Part shown: piece after piece, positions 45,505-54,280 of the stretch
Position numbering within the stretch: the first letter of the stretch is position 1
Layout: each line of letters begins with the position of its first letter
Notes under the pieces: model-generated
The model's database searches: none
Told to the model about the DNA's origin: nothing
What the model saw: only the letters and a program-made list of their open reading frames with translations
From: Devosia sp. Root436
GTDB taxonomy: Bacteria > Pseudomonadota > Alphaproteobacteria > Rhizobiales > Devosiaceae
Assembly: GCF_001426345.1 (NCBI RefSeq)
Contig: NZ_LMEM01000009.1
Location: 186,001 to 250,000, forward strand
Direction of reading: 5' to 3'
Length of the DNA stretch: 64,000 nt
Made by a program: the position numbers and the translations under genes

Positions 45505-45662
45505 CGTCCACCGCCCCCTCCCCCTTGTGGGGAGGGAAGCGAGATAGGACTTGGCGTCAGCCAAGTCCGTTGAATCGAGCAGGGTGGGGGTGAGTAAGCC
45601 CCGATTTCCGGGCCAAACGCCCCCACCCTCATTCCCTCCCCACAAGGGGAAGGGAGGCGATG
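45505..45662. repeat. Palindromic intergenic repeat (type C-like)
   Basis: CCTCCCCCTTGTGGGGAGGG at the left pairs with CCCTCCCCACAAGGGGAAGG at the right. The middle carries GACTTGGC-gtca-GCCAAGTC. It fills the space between aroG and pgsA. Confidence 0.8.
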
Positions 45663-45726
45663 GAGCCAACAATGCAGGTCAAACCAACACCTTGACCCCC
45701 TCCCACCATTCCTGTTCTGTCCCTCC

Positions 45727-46293
45727 ATGGCCAAGAACCCGCTGCTGCTCGTCCCCAATCTCATCACCATCGCCCGCATCCTGGCGATCATCCCCATCGT
45801 CTATCTGGTGATGCAGGGCGACATCATCCTGCGGCTGGTCGCCCTCATCCTCTATGTCATTGCCGCCGCCAGCGACTGGCTCGATGGCTATCTCTCCCGC
45901 GCCTGGAATCAGCATTCGCCTTTCGGCCGCATGCTCGATCCCATCGCCGACAAGCTGCTGGTCGGCATCCTCATCGCCGCCCTCGCCTGGGACGGCAGCT
46001 TTTCCGGCTGGGACATGATCCCGGCTTGTGCCATCCTGTTCCGCGAATTCTTCATTCCCGGCCTGCGCGAATTCCTCGGCAATATCAAAGTCGTGCTATC
46101 GGTGACCTGGCTCGCCAAGTGGAAGACCACGTTGCAGTTGGTCGCCCTCGCCGTGGTGCTGCTCGAGCGCGTCATCCCCGGCCTGGGCCTCGTCAGCGAC
46201 ATCCTGCTCTGGGTCGCCGGCATCCTGACACTGTGGACCGGCTGGCAATATCTGCGCGCCTCCTGGCCCCATCTGGTCGAAGAGCAAAAATGA
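45727..46293 (+). CDS. pgsA: CDP-diacylglycerol-glycerol-3-phosphate 3-phosphatidyltransferase
   Basis: 188 aa, an integral membrane enzyme making phosphatidylglycerol phosphate for anionic phospholipids. The CDP-alcohol motif DGYLSRAWNQHSPFGRMLDP reads D-G-x2-S/A-R-x8-G-x3-D-x3-D and is complete (through IADK). Five to six hydrophobic segments. Directly coupled to moaD (ATGA overlap), an order found in rhizobia. Confidence 0.93.
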   Translation: MAKNPLLLVPNLITIARILAIIPIVYLVMQGDIILRLVALILYVIAAASDWLDGYLSRAWNQHSPFGRMLDPIADKLLVGILIAALAWDGSFSGWDMIPACAILFREFFIPGLREFLGNIKVVLSVTWLAKWKTTLQLVALAVVLLERVIPGLGLVSDILLWVAGILTLWTGWQYLRASWPHLVEEQK

Positions 46294-46541
46294 AGATTCT
46301 CTATTTCGCCTGGCTGTGCGAGCGCCTCAACCGCGGCGAGGAAGAGGTGTCCCCGCCCGCCAGCGTGGTGACCATTGCCGACCTCATCGATTGGCTTGCC
46401 GGCAAAGACGAAGCCTTCGCCCTCGCCGTCGAGAAGCGCAGCCTCATCAAGGCGGCGGTCGATGCGAAACTGGTGACCCACGGCACCCCCATTGCCGGCG
46501 CCAGAGTCGTCGCCCTGTTCCCGCCGATGACGGGCGGCTGA
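46290..46541 (+). CDS. moaD: Molybdopterin synthase small subunit
   Basis: 83 aa, ubiquitin-like. The C-terminal Gly-Gly (PPMTGG) is adenylated and thiocarboxylated to donate sulfur to precursor Z (cPMP). MKILYFAWLCERLNRGEEE starts the beta-grasp fold. Overlaps pgsA by four bases and is one base from moaE, so the three form an operon. Confidence 0.92.
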   Translation: MKILYFAWLCERLNRGEEEVSPPASVVTIADLIDWLAGKDEAFALAVEKRSLIKAAVDAKLVTHGTPIAGARVVALFPPMTGG

Positions 46542-46542
46542 C

Positions 46543-46989
46543 ATGGCTGTCCGCGTCTCCACCGACCCGTTCGATCCCGGCGCCGAAACCAACGCCTTCC
46601 TCGCCGCCGGCCAGGGCGCCGGCGCCGCCGTGACCTTCACCGGCGTCGTCCGCAGCCGGCCCGATGACCCCATCACCGCGCTGACGCTCGAATGCTATCC
46701 CGAACTGGCCATCAACCAGCTCGCATCAATCGTCGAGCAGGCCACCAGCCGCTTCGGCCTCCTCGCCGCCACCGTCATCCATCGCTACGGCACGCTCGCC
46801 CCCGGCGAGCCCATCGTCCAGGTCATGACCCTCTCCCCCCACCGCGAAGCCGCCTTCAAGGGCGCCGAATTCCTGATGGACTACCTCAAGACCGGCGCCC
46901 CGTTCTGGAAACAGGAAACCGGACCGAACGGCACGCATTGGGTCGAGGCCAAGGCCGAGGATGATGTGGCCAAGGCGCGGTGGGAGTAA
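46543..46989 (+). CDS. moaE: Molybdopterin synthase catalytic subunit
   Basis: 148 aa. It converts cPMP to molybdopterin with thiocarboxylated MoaD. AVTFTGVVRSRPDD and LECYPELAINQLASIVEQA and YGTLAPGEPIVQVMTLSPHREAAF match MoaE; FWKQETGPNGTHWVEAKA is the C-terminal active-site region with its Lys. It ends the pgsA-moaD-moaE operon at a terminator. Confidence 0.94.
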   Translation: MAVRVSTDPFDPGAETNAFLAAGQGAGAAVTFTGVVRSRPDDPITALTLECYPELAINQLASIVEQATSRFGLLAATVIHRYGTLAPGEPIVQVMTLSPHREAAFKGAEFLMDYLKTGAPFWKQETGPNGTHWVEAKAEDDVAKARWE

Positions 46990-47012
46990 TGCCACGCCCT
47001 CGTGGCACGAAA
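46989..47012. repeat. Half copy of the 3250-type repeat
   Basis: TGCCACGCCCTCGTGGCA is a short hairpin at the end of moaE and matches the left arm of 3250-3381. Confidence 0.6.
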
Positions 47013-47017
47013 CCAAC

Positions 47018-47048
47018 AAAAAAGCCGGGCACTTGGCCCGGCTTTTTC
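47018..47048. terminator. Bidirectional terminator between moaE and ilvE
   Basis: AAAAAGCCGGGC-acttg-GCCCGGCTTTTT: a perfect stem with A and T tracts on both sides between two converging genes. Confidence 0.92.
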
Positions 47049-47063
47049 ACAAACTGATTCCGT

Positions 47064-47954
47064 TTATTCCGCCGCAGCGCGCTTGGGCTGAACCTCTGCG
47101 CTATAGGCATCGATCAGCGTCCTGCACCCTTCGCCCGACGTGAACTTGTACTGCCCGATCTCGCTGACCGGCGTGACCTCGGCAGCCGTACCCGTCAGGA
47201 AGCACTCGTCGAAGTCGGCAAGCTCTTCCGGCAGAATATGGCGTTCGGTAACCGTGTAGCCATTGCGCTTGGCCAGGTCGATCAGCGTCTGCCGCGTAAT
47301 ACCATTGAGGAAGCAGTCCGGGGTCGGCGTGGTGATGTCCTTGCCCTTGATGAAGAACACGTTGGCGCCGGTGGCCTCGGCCACATAGCCGCGATAGTCC
47401 AGCATCATGGAGTCGGCATAGCCATTGGCCATGGCCGCGTCCTTGGACAGCGTGCAGATCATGTAGAGGCCGGCGGCCTTGGCCGAGGACGGAATCGTCT
47501 CCGGGCTCGGGCGCTTCCACTTGCTCCATTCCAGGCGAATGCCCTTGAGCTTTTCCTCGACCGAAAAATAGCTCGGCCACACCCAGGCGGCGATCGCCAG
47601 ATGCACCGTATTGTTGCGCGCCGGAACGCTCAACTCTTCCGAGCCGCGCCAGGCCACGGGACGCACATAGGCATCGACCAGGCCGTTCTTTTCCAGCACC
47701 GCGCGCTTGGCTTCCTCGATCTGCTCCACCGACCACGGCATGGGCATGTCGAGCGTCTTGGCCGAGCGGATCAGCCGCTCGGTATGCTCGCGCGACTTGA
47801 AGATTTCGCCGCCATAGGCGCGCTCGCCCTCGAATACCGAGCTGGCATAGTGCAGCCCGTGCGTCAGCACGTGAATCTTTGCGTCTTTCCACGGTTTGAA
47901 TTCGCCATCAAACCAGATCCAGCCATCGCGCTGGTCCATCGGCACGCCTGCCAT
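47064..47954 (-). CDS. ilvE: Branched-chain amino-acid aminotransferase
   Basis: 296 aa from ATG 47954 (GAGAGG upstream). Last step of Leu, Ile and Val synthesis and first of their breakdown. HGLHYASSVFEGERAYGGEI and RLIRSAKTLDMPMP, the PLP lysine in SSAKAAGLYMICTL, EATGANVFFIKG and ITRQTLIDLAK are class IV signatures. An upstream frame to 48014 overlaps nothing useful and is rejected. A MarR gene diverges upstream. Confidence 0.92.
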   Translation of the reverse strand: MAGVPMDQRDGWIWFDGEFKPWKDAKIHVLTHGLHYASSVFEGERAYGGEIFKSREHTERLIRSAKTLDMPMPWSVEQIEEAKRAVLEKNGLVDAYVRPVAWRGSEELSVPARNNTVHLAIAAWVWPSYFSVEEKLKGIRLEWSKWKRPSPETIPSSAKAAGLYMICTLSKDAAMANGYADSMMLDYRGYVAEATGANVFFIKGKDITTPTPDCFLNGITRQTLIDLAKRNGYTVTERHILPEELADFDECFLTGTAAEVTPVSEIGQYKFTSGEGCRTLIDAYSAEVQPKRAAAE

Positions 47955-48091
47955 CGTCCTCTCCCGCATATTCCTGTTGGGCGCCGCCACACGCGGCCAT
48001 CCGTTTGGCGCCAATCATGCCTCAGGCCCAAGGCCTTGGCAAACCACAAAGGCTGAGGGATAAGACGGAACGGCGTCCTGATGGGAAGACA

Positions 48092-48610
48092 ATGGCAGCG
48101 CACCAGAAAAATGTCAACATAGCTGACATAAATTCCGCCCCGCCCGGCGGCGAGGCGCTGCCCCTCGACATTATGGGCCTGTTTTTCTTCGCCTATCGCG
48201 ATTTCACCGGCGATGCCGATGCCCTGCTCGGCCGCCAGGGCTTTGGCCGGGCGCATCACCGCGTGCTCTATTTCGTCAATCTGCGCCCCGGCATGCCGGT
48301 GGCCGACCTGCTCGATATTCTCAAGATCACCAAGCAGAGCCTGGCCCGCGTGCTGCGCCAGTTGATCGACAACGGCTATATCGAGCAGAAGACCGGCCAT
48401 TCCGACCGCCGCCAGCGCCTGCTCCACGCCACCGACAAGGGACGGCAATTCTTCGCCACCCTGTCCGCCACCCAGGCCAGCCGCATCACCGCGGCCATCG
48501 CCGCCCTGCCGCCCGATTCCCGCCGCGTGGTCACCCGCTTCCTCGCCGGCATGGTCGACCCCGCCGACCGCCCCGTACTGGACCGGCTGAACCTGACGAA
48601 CGGGCTGTAG
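48092..48610 (+). CDS. MarR-family regulator
   Basis: 172 aa. The wHTH reads LDILKITKQSLARVLRQLID with wing KTGHSDRRQRLLHATDKG; it has an extended N-terminus with LPLDIMGLFFFAYRDFTGD, as in the PetP-type MarR proteins of alphaproteobacteria. ATG 48092 follows GGGAAGAC. It is divergent from ilvE and may regulate it; the target is not known. Confidence 0.86.
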   Translation: MAAHQKNVNIADINSAPPGGEALPLDIMGLFFFAYRDFTGDADALLGRQGFGRAHHRVLYFVNLRPGMPVADLLDILKITKQSLARVLRQLIDNGYIEQKTGHSDRRQRLLHATDKGRQFFATLSATQASRITAAIAALPPDSRRVVTRFLAGMVDPADRPVLDRLNLTNGL

Positions 48611-48611
48611 C

Positions 48612-49076
48612 CTAGATCGGCAGCCCGGTTCGCGCCTTGACCGTGCGGATGCTCATGTTCGAGTGAATTCGCGCCACCCCGGGCAGGCGCGCGCTGAGCC
48701 GCCGATGCAGCCGCTCGAAATCCTCATGGTCCTGGCAGACCACCCGCAGGATATAATCCGATTGCCCAGCCATCAGGTGGCATTCGAGCACTTCGGGAAT
48801 GTCTTGCACTGCGGCTTCGAACGCGTCCAGCGCCGCCTCGCTCTGGCTGGTCAGCCCCACCTCGATGAAAAACTGCATCGAATAGCCCAGCCGCCCGGCA
48901 TTGAGCACGGCGCGATAACCCTCAATCAGCCCCTGCTCCTCCAGCGCCTTGAGCCGCCGGTGGCAGGCCGAGGCAGATAGGCCCACCGCATCTCCCAGCA
49001 CCTGCACGCTCTTGCGGCTGTCTACCTGCAGCGCCCGCAACAGCTTGCGGTCCACACCATCGATCTGCAATGTCAT
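48612..49076 (-). CDS. Lrp/AsnC-family regulator
   Basis: 154 aa. HTH (VDRKLLRALQVDSRKSVQVL, AVGLSASACHRRLKALEEQG) and RAM domain (VLECHLMAGQSDYILRVV). It senses an amino acid, identity unknown. It converges with the MarR gene. About half identical by eye with the Lrp protein at 32117, which faces the keto-acid dehydrogenase. The upstream 49077-49347 shows no gene. Confidence 0.88.
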   Translation of the reverse strand: MTLQIDGVDRKLLRALQVDSRKSVQVLGDAVGLSASACHRRLKALEEQGLIEGYRAVLNAGRLGYSMQFFIEVGLTSQSEAALDAFEAAVQDIPEVLECHLMAGQSDYILRVVCQDHEDFERLHRRLSARLPGVARIHSNMSIRTVKARTGLPI

Positions 49077-49347
49077 TGCGCGTTTTCCGTCCTGCCTCGA
49101 ATGTCATTCGACATTTCAGCGGCGGGCGCCCGAGTGCAAGCCAAAAAGAAAAGGGCGCGAAACCGAAGTCTCGCGCCCCCACCGGAGACACCACAAAGGA
49201 GCGTCAGCCTCTGCAGCAGTCCACCGATCGCCTGGCGCCCGGGAGGAACAGGCACCAAAGCCAATCCCGGACTACCGCGGTGGACCGCGGCCGGGTTCAG
49301 TCGGATAACGATGCTGACCGGCAAGAGTTCCCGGCGACCGGCCCTGC

Positions 49348-50505
49348 CTAGAAATCGCCGCGCAGCGACAGGCCGATGCCCGCCTTGTCGTAGCTCTCGC
49401 CGGGATCGGCATGGCGCGACCACGATAGCGTCGCCCGATAGGTGAAGCGTTCGGACACGGCATAGCTTGCCCCCACCATGGCCGTGCGCACCGAACGGCT
49501 GATACTGTCGTCGAACAACCCCCATTCCTGCTGCGCCGCGAGGCTTGCCGACAGCGCAATATCCGGCGTCAGCAGCCATGTCGCGCCGAGATCCAGGGCG
49601 GCCGTTCGTCCCGCCGCCCCATCGAGCGGATCGGCCAGTTCGACTCCGGTTTCCGCATTGAGCGCCAGCGTCACCCCGGCCATCGGCACCACGCTCGCCG
49701 AGACCGAGACATAGGGCATGGTCCAGATCATCCCGCTCAAACCCTTGGGCCAGACCAGGTCGAGGCCACCGGCCCCCTCTGCCGACCAGCCGCCATCGGC
49801 CACCCTCAAGCCGGCGCTGACCCGGCCGCCATCGACCGGGATGCGCAGATAGGTGATCCGGTCGGCTTCCGGGATCAGCGTGAACCACGCCTCCAACCCC
49901 GTCAGCATCGCCAGATTGGGCGACAAAGCCCGCTCCCAGTCTATCCGCCCCGCGACCGAACCCACCTGGGGCGTCAGCCGCAATGGCGGCAGGCCGAGCC
50001 CGCCCAGCACGCTCTCGCCAGGCAACACCCAGTCGCCCGTCACCGCCACGACTACCTGCTGGTCGACCCCTCTCAGGGTGAACTCGGCCACATATTCATG
50101 CTCGCTCGCCGGGCTGCGCACCGGAACCACGAGCCCTCCGACCGACAGGTCATCCCCGGTCCAGCTCTGCGTCACCGCATAGCCCAGCCGCAACGCCGCC
50201 GCCCCCAGCGCCAGTTGCGCCTCGATGGCGCCGGTCACTTCCGCATCATCCTCGAACCTAAAGGTCGCTAAGCGGGTCTGGCTCATGGCCAGGCTGCCAC
50301 GCAGCAGCAGGTTGCCGGTCTGGCCGGTCAGCGACATGTCGTGGCTATGGGTCACGTAGAAATCCGCCCCGCCCGCCGCGCTGTCGGTGGCGTTGGAGGT
50401 CCAGCCGGTTTCGATTTCGCTCGACAGCGCCAGGGGCGATTGCGCCACGCTCGGCGCGGCGCCCAGAATTGCCATCAACACCGGAGCAACGCAAAGCCTG
50501 CCCAT
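49348..50505 (-). CDS. Outer-membrane beta-barrel protein
   Basis: 385 aa. Signal peptide ending APSVAQS, then many amphipathic 10-residue strands (for example GNLLLRGSLAMSQTRLATFRF, EHEYVAEFTLRG, RVSAGLRVADGG, LTLALNAETGVELAD) and a C-terminal Phe (GLSLRGDF), typical of outer-membrane barrels inserted by BamA. Likely a porin or adhesin-like protein of unknown specificity. The GTG/ATG start at 50505 fits the signal. Confidence 0.78.
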   Translation of the reverse strand: MGRLCVAPVLMAILGAAPSVAQSPLALSSEIETGWTSNATDSAAGGADFYVTHSHDMSLTGQTGNLLLRGSLAMSQTRLATFRFEDDAEVTGAIEAQLALGAAALRLGYAVTQSWTGDDLSVGGLVVPVRSPASEHEYVAEFTLRGVDQQVVVAVTGDWVLPGESVLGGLGLPPLRLTPQVGSVAGRIDWERALSPNLAMLTGLEAWFTLIPEADRITYLRIPVDGGRVSAGLRVADGGWSAEGAGGLDLVWPKGLSGMIWTMPYVSVSASVVPMAGVTLALNAETGVELADPLDGAAGRTAALDLGATWLLTPDIALSASLAAQQEWGLFDDSISRSVRTAMVGASYAVSERFTYRATLSWSRHADPGESYDKAGIGLSLRGDF

Positions 50506-50680
50506 CCCCGCCTCCTGTCACGGATGCAGGATCGACGGTTTCGGTAACCAATATTTCACGTAGGGGCTAAGTCATTCCCCGTATTTGTCCTGGTTGAAAT
50601 TGACCATTAACGCAGGAGAACCGGTTTGTAAGTATTTGATTAACTATATTCTTCTTCGCTCAACCCGGATTTTGTCGGGC

Positions 50681-51325
50681 ATGATGCTCAAGCACGATCA
50701 CGACCGGACCGAAGAGATTTGCGGCGAATTGCGCGCCTGGCGTATCCGCTCGCGGCTGCGCCAGGATGCCATCGCCAAATGCCTGGGCGTGGCGCAAAGC
50801 CAGATCAGCCGTTGGGAAAGCGGGCGGGAATTGCCGCGCCCGCACAATATCGAAGCCATTCGCCGGCTCATTCGCGGGCCGGAAATCGATCCGCTGCTGG
50901 CGCTCAAGCATTTCGTCATCCATTCCAGCCAGCACCTGCTGCTGTTTGATGACCAACTCGCCATCCTGGCGCGCAGCCTGCCCTTCCAGGCCTCGCCCAA
51001 TCCGCTCGACCGCTTCGGCTGGGTGCTCGATCCCGAGCGCAACCCGCCCTTCGCTCCGGTGCAGCGGCGCTATCTTGAATTGCTGCGCGATCCCGGTGGC
51101 GTGGTCGGCCTTACCATCACCCTGCCCTTCCGCCATGAAGGCACGCACTGGACCGCCAGCATCGGCAAGACCATTCATTCCATTGCCGGCATCAGGGTGT
51201 GCCTCTGCGAATTGAGCTTCGGTCCTGCCGGCCCCGGCGCCGCCGATATCCGCGTCGAGGAAGTCCGGCTCGATCCCACCGGAGAAACGCGCCGCTCCAT
51301 GACCCTCTGGCATTTGCCGCAATAG
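50681..51325 (+). CDS. XRE-family regulator with a sensor-like C-terminus
   Basis: 214 aa. N-terminal HTH (ELRAWRIRSRLRQDAIAKCL, VAQSQISRWESGRELPRP). The C-terminal ~110 residues (FGWVLDPERNPPFAPVQRRY, LELLRDPGGVVGLTITLPFR..) look like a small ligand-binding domain, not matched to a named family. It starts divergently from the barrel gene, so that gene is its likely target. ATG 50681 and 50684 are both possible. Confidence 0.78.
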   Translation: MMLKHDHDRTEEICGELRAWRIRSRLRQDAIAKCLGVAQSQISRWESGRELPRPHNIEAIRRLIRGPEIDPLLALKHFVIHSSQHLLLFDDQLAILARSLPFQASPNPLDRFGWVLDPERNPPFAPVQRRYLELLRDPGGVVGLTITLPFRHEGTHWTASIGKTIHSIAGIRVCLCELSFGPAGPGAADIRVEEVRLDPTGETRRSMTLWHLPQ

Positions 51326-51329
51326 GAAA

Positions 51330-51357
51330 GGTCCGCACCGGGGCAGCGGCGCGGACC
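51330..51357. terminator. Hairpin between converging genes
   Basis: GGTCCGC with GCGGACC around a 14-base loop; no T tract. It lies between the XRE gene and the next minus-strand gene. Confidence 0.45.
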
Positions 51358-51400
51358 CTCCGGGGTGGGGCCTGGAGGTCTGGCCCCAGGGGAGCGCGGC

Positions 51401-51724
51401 CTACCAGTGCCTGCGGTTGTGGCCGCCCAGCCCAAGAATGCCGTTGCCGCTCAGCACGCCGTTCAGCAGGCCGTTGCCGCTCAGCAGGCCATTGGCATTG
51501 CCGTTGCCGATCCCCGACAGGATGGAGCTGTTATTGCCCACCGCGATCGTATTACCGTTGAGCACGTTGATGTCGCGCGTGGTCAGCCCCACGGCGATAC
51601 CGGTGATATTGGACAGCAGGTTATTGCTGACCCGCTTGTGAAAGAAGCCGCCGGCCTGGGCGCCCGAAGTCATCGCCATGACGGCAACGACCGATACCGC
51701 GATCAAGGTCTTCATCTTACGCAT
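51401..51724 (-). CDS. Small secreted protein with Asn/Gly-rich repeats
   Basis: 107 aa. Signal peptide (MKTLIAVSVVAVMAMTSGAQAG), then VSNNLLSNITGIAVGLTTRD and Asn/Gly/Leu-rich repeats (SGIGNGNANGLLSGNGLLNGVLSGNGILGLGG) reminiscent of surface or fibre proteins. Function unknown. ATG 51724 or 51715. Confidence 0.65.
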   Translation of the reverse strand: MRKMKTLIAVSVVAVMAMTSGAQAGGFFHKRVSNNLLSNITGIAVGLTTRDINVLNGNTIAVGNNSSILSGIGNGNANGLLSGNGLLNGVLSGNGILGLGGHNRRHW

Positions 51725-51902
51725 ACTCCCGATTTTTCTGTGTCGTATTCGACGCAGCAACGGAAACATCGAGCACCGGCGCCCGGCAATCTTGCCCCCC
51801 GATTTTATGCGTTCCATGCGAACTATGCGTGCCAAGGGCGTCAAACCGGTCGAAAACCGCCATAATCGGCCGCCACTTTGCCCGCAAATCAGGAGATGCC
51901 CC

Positions 51903-52304
51903 ATGCTGTCCCGAACCCTGCTGAGCCTCGCCGCCTTGGCCCTGTTGTCGATCCCCGCCGCCGCCGATGGCGACCCGCTGGCCGATCTCATCGGCACCAA
52001 TTGGCAACTGGCTGCGCTCGACGGCGCTCCCGTCGACACGAAAGTCACCTCTACGCTGGTCATCTCGGCCGACAGTATTGGCGGCAATGGCGGCTGCAAC
52101 ACCTATGGCGGCAATCTCGCCGCGACGCCTGATGGCATCGACATCACCGAGGTCTTCTCCACCATGATGGCCTGCGATGGCCTGGCCCAGGAACAGGCCT
52201 TCTTCGCCGCACTGGAAGCGACGGACGGCTTCGCCATTGTCGATGGCAACCTGCATCTGCTGGAAGGCGACACCATCGTCGCCGAGTTCACGCCGGGTAG
52301 TTAA
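51903..52304 (+). CDS. META-domain protein (HslJ-like)
   Basis: 133 aa. Signal peptide MLSRTLLSLAALALLSIPAAA, then a META domain: TNWQLAALDGAPVDTKVT, IGGNGGCNTYGG, FSTMMACDGLAQEQAFFAAL and LLEGDTIVAEF, as in HslJ-type proteins linked to stress resistance. The signature GCNxY..MMAC is complete with its Cys pair. Probably periplasmic. Single gene. Confidence 0.82.
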   Translation: MLSRTLLSLAALALLSIPAAADGDPLADLIGTNWQLAALDGAPVDTKVTSTLVISADSIGGNGGCNTYGGNLAATPDGIDITEVFSTMMACDGLAQEQAFFAALEATDGFAIVDGNLHLLEGDTIVAEFTPGS

Positions 52305-52324
52305 ACCAACGTGCCGGTATCGCC

Positions 52325-52425
52325 GCGCATGTAACCCGCCCGTGGCTTCAATCACGGTGTCCTCCGGGCGCGGATAGACCTCAAGATGGATCCTGGCCTT
52401 CGCCGGGATGACATCGCCTAAGCGA
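52325..52425. repeat. Type D dispersed repeat
   Basis: GATGGATCCTGGCCTTCGCC-gggatgacatcgcc is a second copy of the 30663 and 54180 repeat. No gene lies between 52305 and 52757. Confidence 0.6.
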
Positions 52426-52757
52426 ATGCTCATGAGTTCAAAGTGAACACGAAAATCAAAAGCCCCACGCCCGGAGGCGCGGGGCCGAGGGTGTTGGTGC
52501 AAACAACCTCTGCCGAAGAAAAATCTTCGGTGCGCCGAGTTTAGCCCAACCCCCGGCCCCGGTCACCCCGCCGCCCGATTTTCGTGCAGCGATCCACCGG
52601 CATTGCACGATCTGCACATTATTTAACCACACCTCGATATACCCGCCTCGAAAACAGGCAATCGCTTGGCGCTGGCTGGTTGTGGTCAGGCCGCAGGTCA
52701 CGCAGCACTTCCTCATACCCACATTGAATCAAAGCCTTAGGGCTTGCCGCCCGGCGC

Positions 52758-52773
52758 TGGCATGGCCTTTGCA
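52758..52773 (+). promoter_or_regulatory. Sigma-54 promoter of the urea transporter operon
   Basis: TGGCAT-GGCCT-TTGCA matches the -24/-12 consensus (GG and GC 12 bases apart). It lies 42 bp before the urtA start. Sigma-54 with NtrC is the usual control of urea transport genes under nitrogen limitation. A clear NtrC box was not found upstream. Confidence 0.8.
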
Positions 52774-52814
52774 ATTATTCCGACGGTGCAAACACATATC
52801 TGTCGGAGGTAAAC

Positions 52815-54119
52815 ATGACAGGAGTAAACCGCGCTATTGCGGGGCTGGGGCTGGGCGTGGCTATGACGATGGGCGCAATTGCCGTTCCGGCAGTCGCCCA
52901 GGACGACACCATCAAGGTCGGCGTCCTCCATTCGCTGTCGGGCACGATGGCCATTTCCGAAACGACGCTCAAGGACACGATGCTGTTCCTGATCGACGAG
53001 CAGAACAAGAAGGGGGGCCTTCTCGGCAAGCAGCTTGAAGCCGTCGTGGTCGATCCCGCCTCCGACTGGCCGCTCTTCGCCGAAAAGGCCCGTGAACTGA
53101 TCGAAGTCAATGGCGTCGCCGCCGTGTTCGGCTGCTGGACCTCGTCTTCGCGCAAGTCGGTCCTGCCGGTCTTCGAGGAACTGAACTCCATCCTCTTCTA
53201 CCCCGTGCAATACGAGGGCGAGGAAAGCCAGCGCAACGTGTTCTATACCGGCGCCGCCCCCAACCAGCAGGCCATTCCGGCCGTCGATTACCTCATGGAA
53301 AATGCCGGCGTCGAACGCTGGGTGCTCGCCGGCACCGACTATGTCTATCCGCAGACTACCAACAAGATTCTCGAGCAATACCTGCTCGATCACGGCGTTG
53401 CCGCCGAAGACATCATGATCAACTATACCCCTTTCGGCCATTCCGATTGGCAGACCATCGTCTCCGACATCAAGGCCTTCGGCTCGACCGGCAAGATGAC
53501 GGCGGTGATCTCGACGATCAACGGCGACGCCAACGTGCCCTTCTACAAGGAACTGGCCAACCAGGGCATCAAGGCCGAGGACATTCCGGTCATCGCCTTC
53601 TCGGTCGGCGAAGAAGAGCTTGCCGGCTTCGACACCACCCCGCTGGTCGGCCATCTCGCCGCCTGGAACTACTTCCAGTCCGTCGATACCCCGGAAAACG
53701 AAGCCTTCATCGCGGCCTGGCGGGCCTTCATGGGCAATCCGGACAAGGTGACCAACGATCCGATGGAAGCCACCGTTATCGGCTTCAACCTCTGGGTCCA
53801 GGCCGTCGAAAAGGCCGGCACCACCGATACCAATGCCGTGCTCGACGCCATCATCGGCCTCGAAACCCCGAACCTGACCGGCGGCATCGCCAAGATGCTC
53901 CCGAACCACCACATCACCAAGCCGGTGCTGATCGGTGAAATCCAGGCCGATGGCCAGTTCGAAGTCGTGTCGGAATCCGACCTCGTCCCGGGCGACGCCT
54001 GGTCTGACTTCCTGCCCGAATCCAAGCTGATCGAGGCCGACTGGACCGCCCCGATCTCGTGCGGCAACTACAATACCGAAACCAAGACCTGCGGCGGCGA
54101 CGTAGCCGCGGTGCAGTAG
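52815..54119 (+). CDS. urtA: Urea ABC transporter substrate-binding protein
   Basis: 434 aa. Signal peptide to about residue 30 ([22 protein letters not shown]), then the periplasmic binding fold: [47 protein letters not shown]-like [26 protein letters not shown] and [17 protein letters not shown], as in UrtA. It delivers urea to UrtBC. GGAGG is at 52805. First gene of the urtABCDE operon; a sigma-54 promoter lies upstream. Confidence 0.95.
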   Translation: [434 protein letters not shown]

Positions 54120-54177
54120 CGGCCAATTGATTGCGAGGACGGCTTCGGCCGCCCTCGCCCAGCGATCTCTCAAAACC

Positions 54178-54255
54178 CGCGATGTCATCCCGGCGAAGGC
54201 CGGGATCCATCCTGAGATCTCAAGACGGGTCCCGGCCTTCGCCGGGATGACACCG
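54178..54255. repeat. Full palindromic type D repeat between urtA and urtB
   Basis: TGTCATCCCGGCGAAGGCCG at the left matches the complement of the right end (TCCCGGCCTTCGCCGGGATG). The middle (atccatcctgagatctcaagacggg) can also fold. It could help adjust the ratio of urtA to the downstream genes. Confidence 0.8.
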
Positions 54256-54280
54256 AGTTACTGGTCAGATCGGGGCTGCC

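Noticed and set aside
52610..52640. NtrC-like TGCAC half sites upstream of urtA
   Set aside because: They are direct repeats (TGCACGATCTGCAC) rather than the palindromic NtrC consensus.
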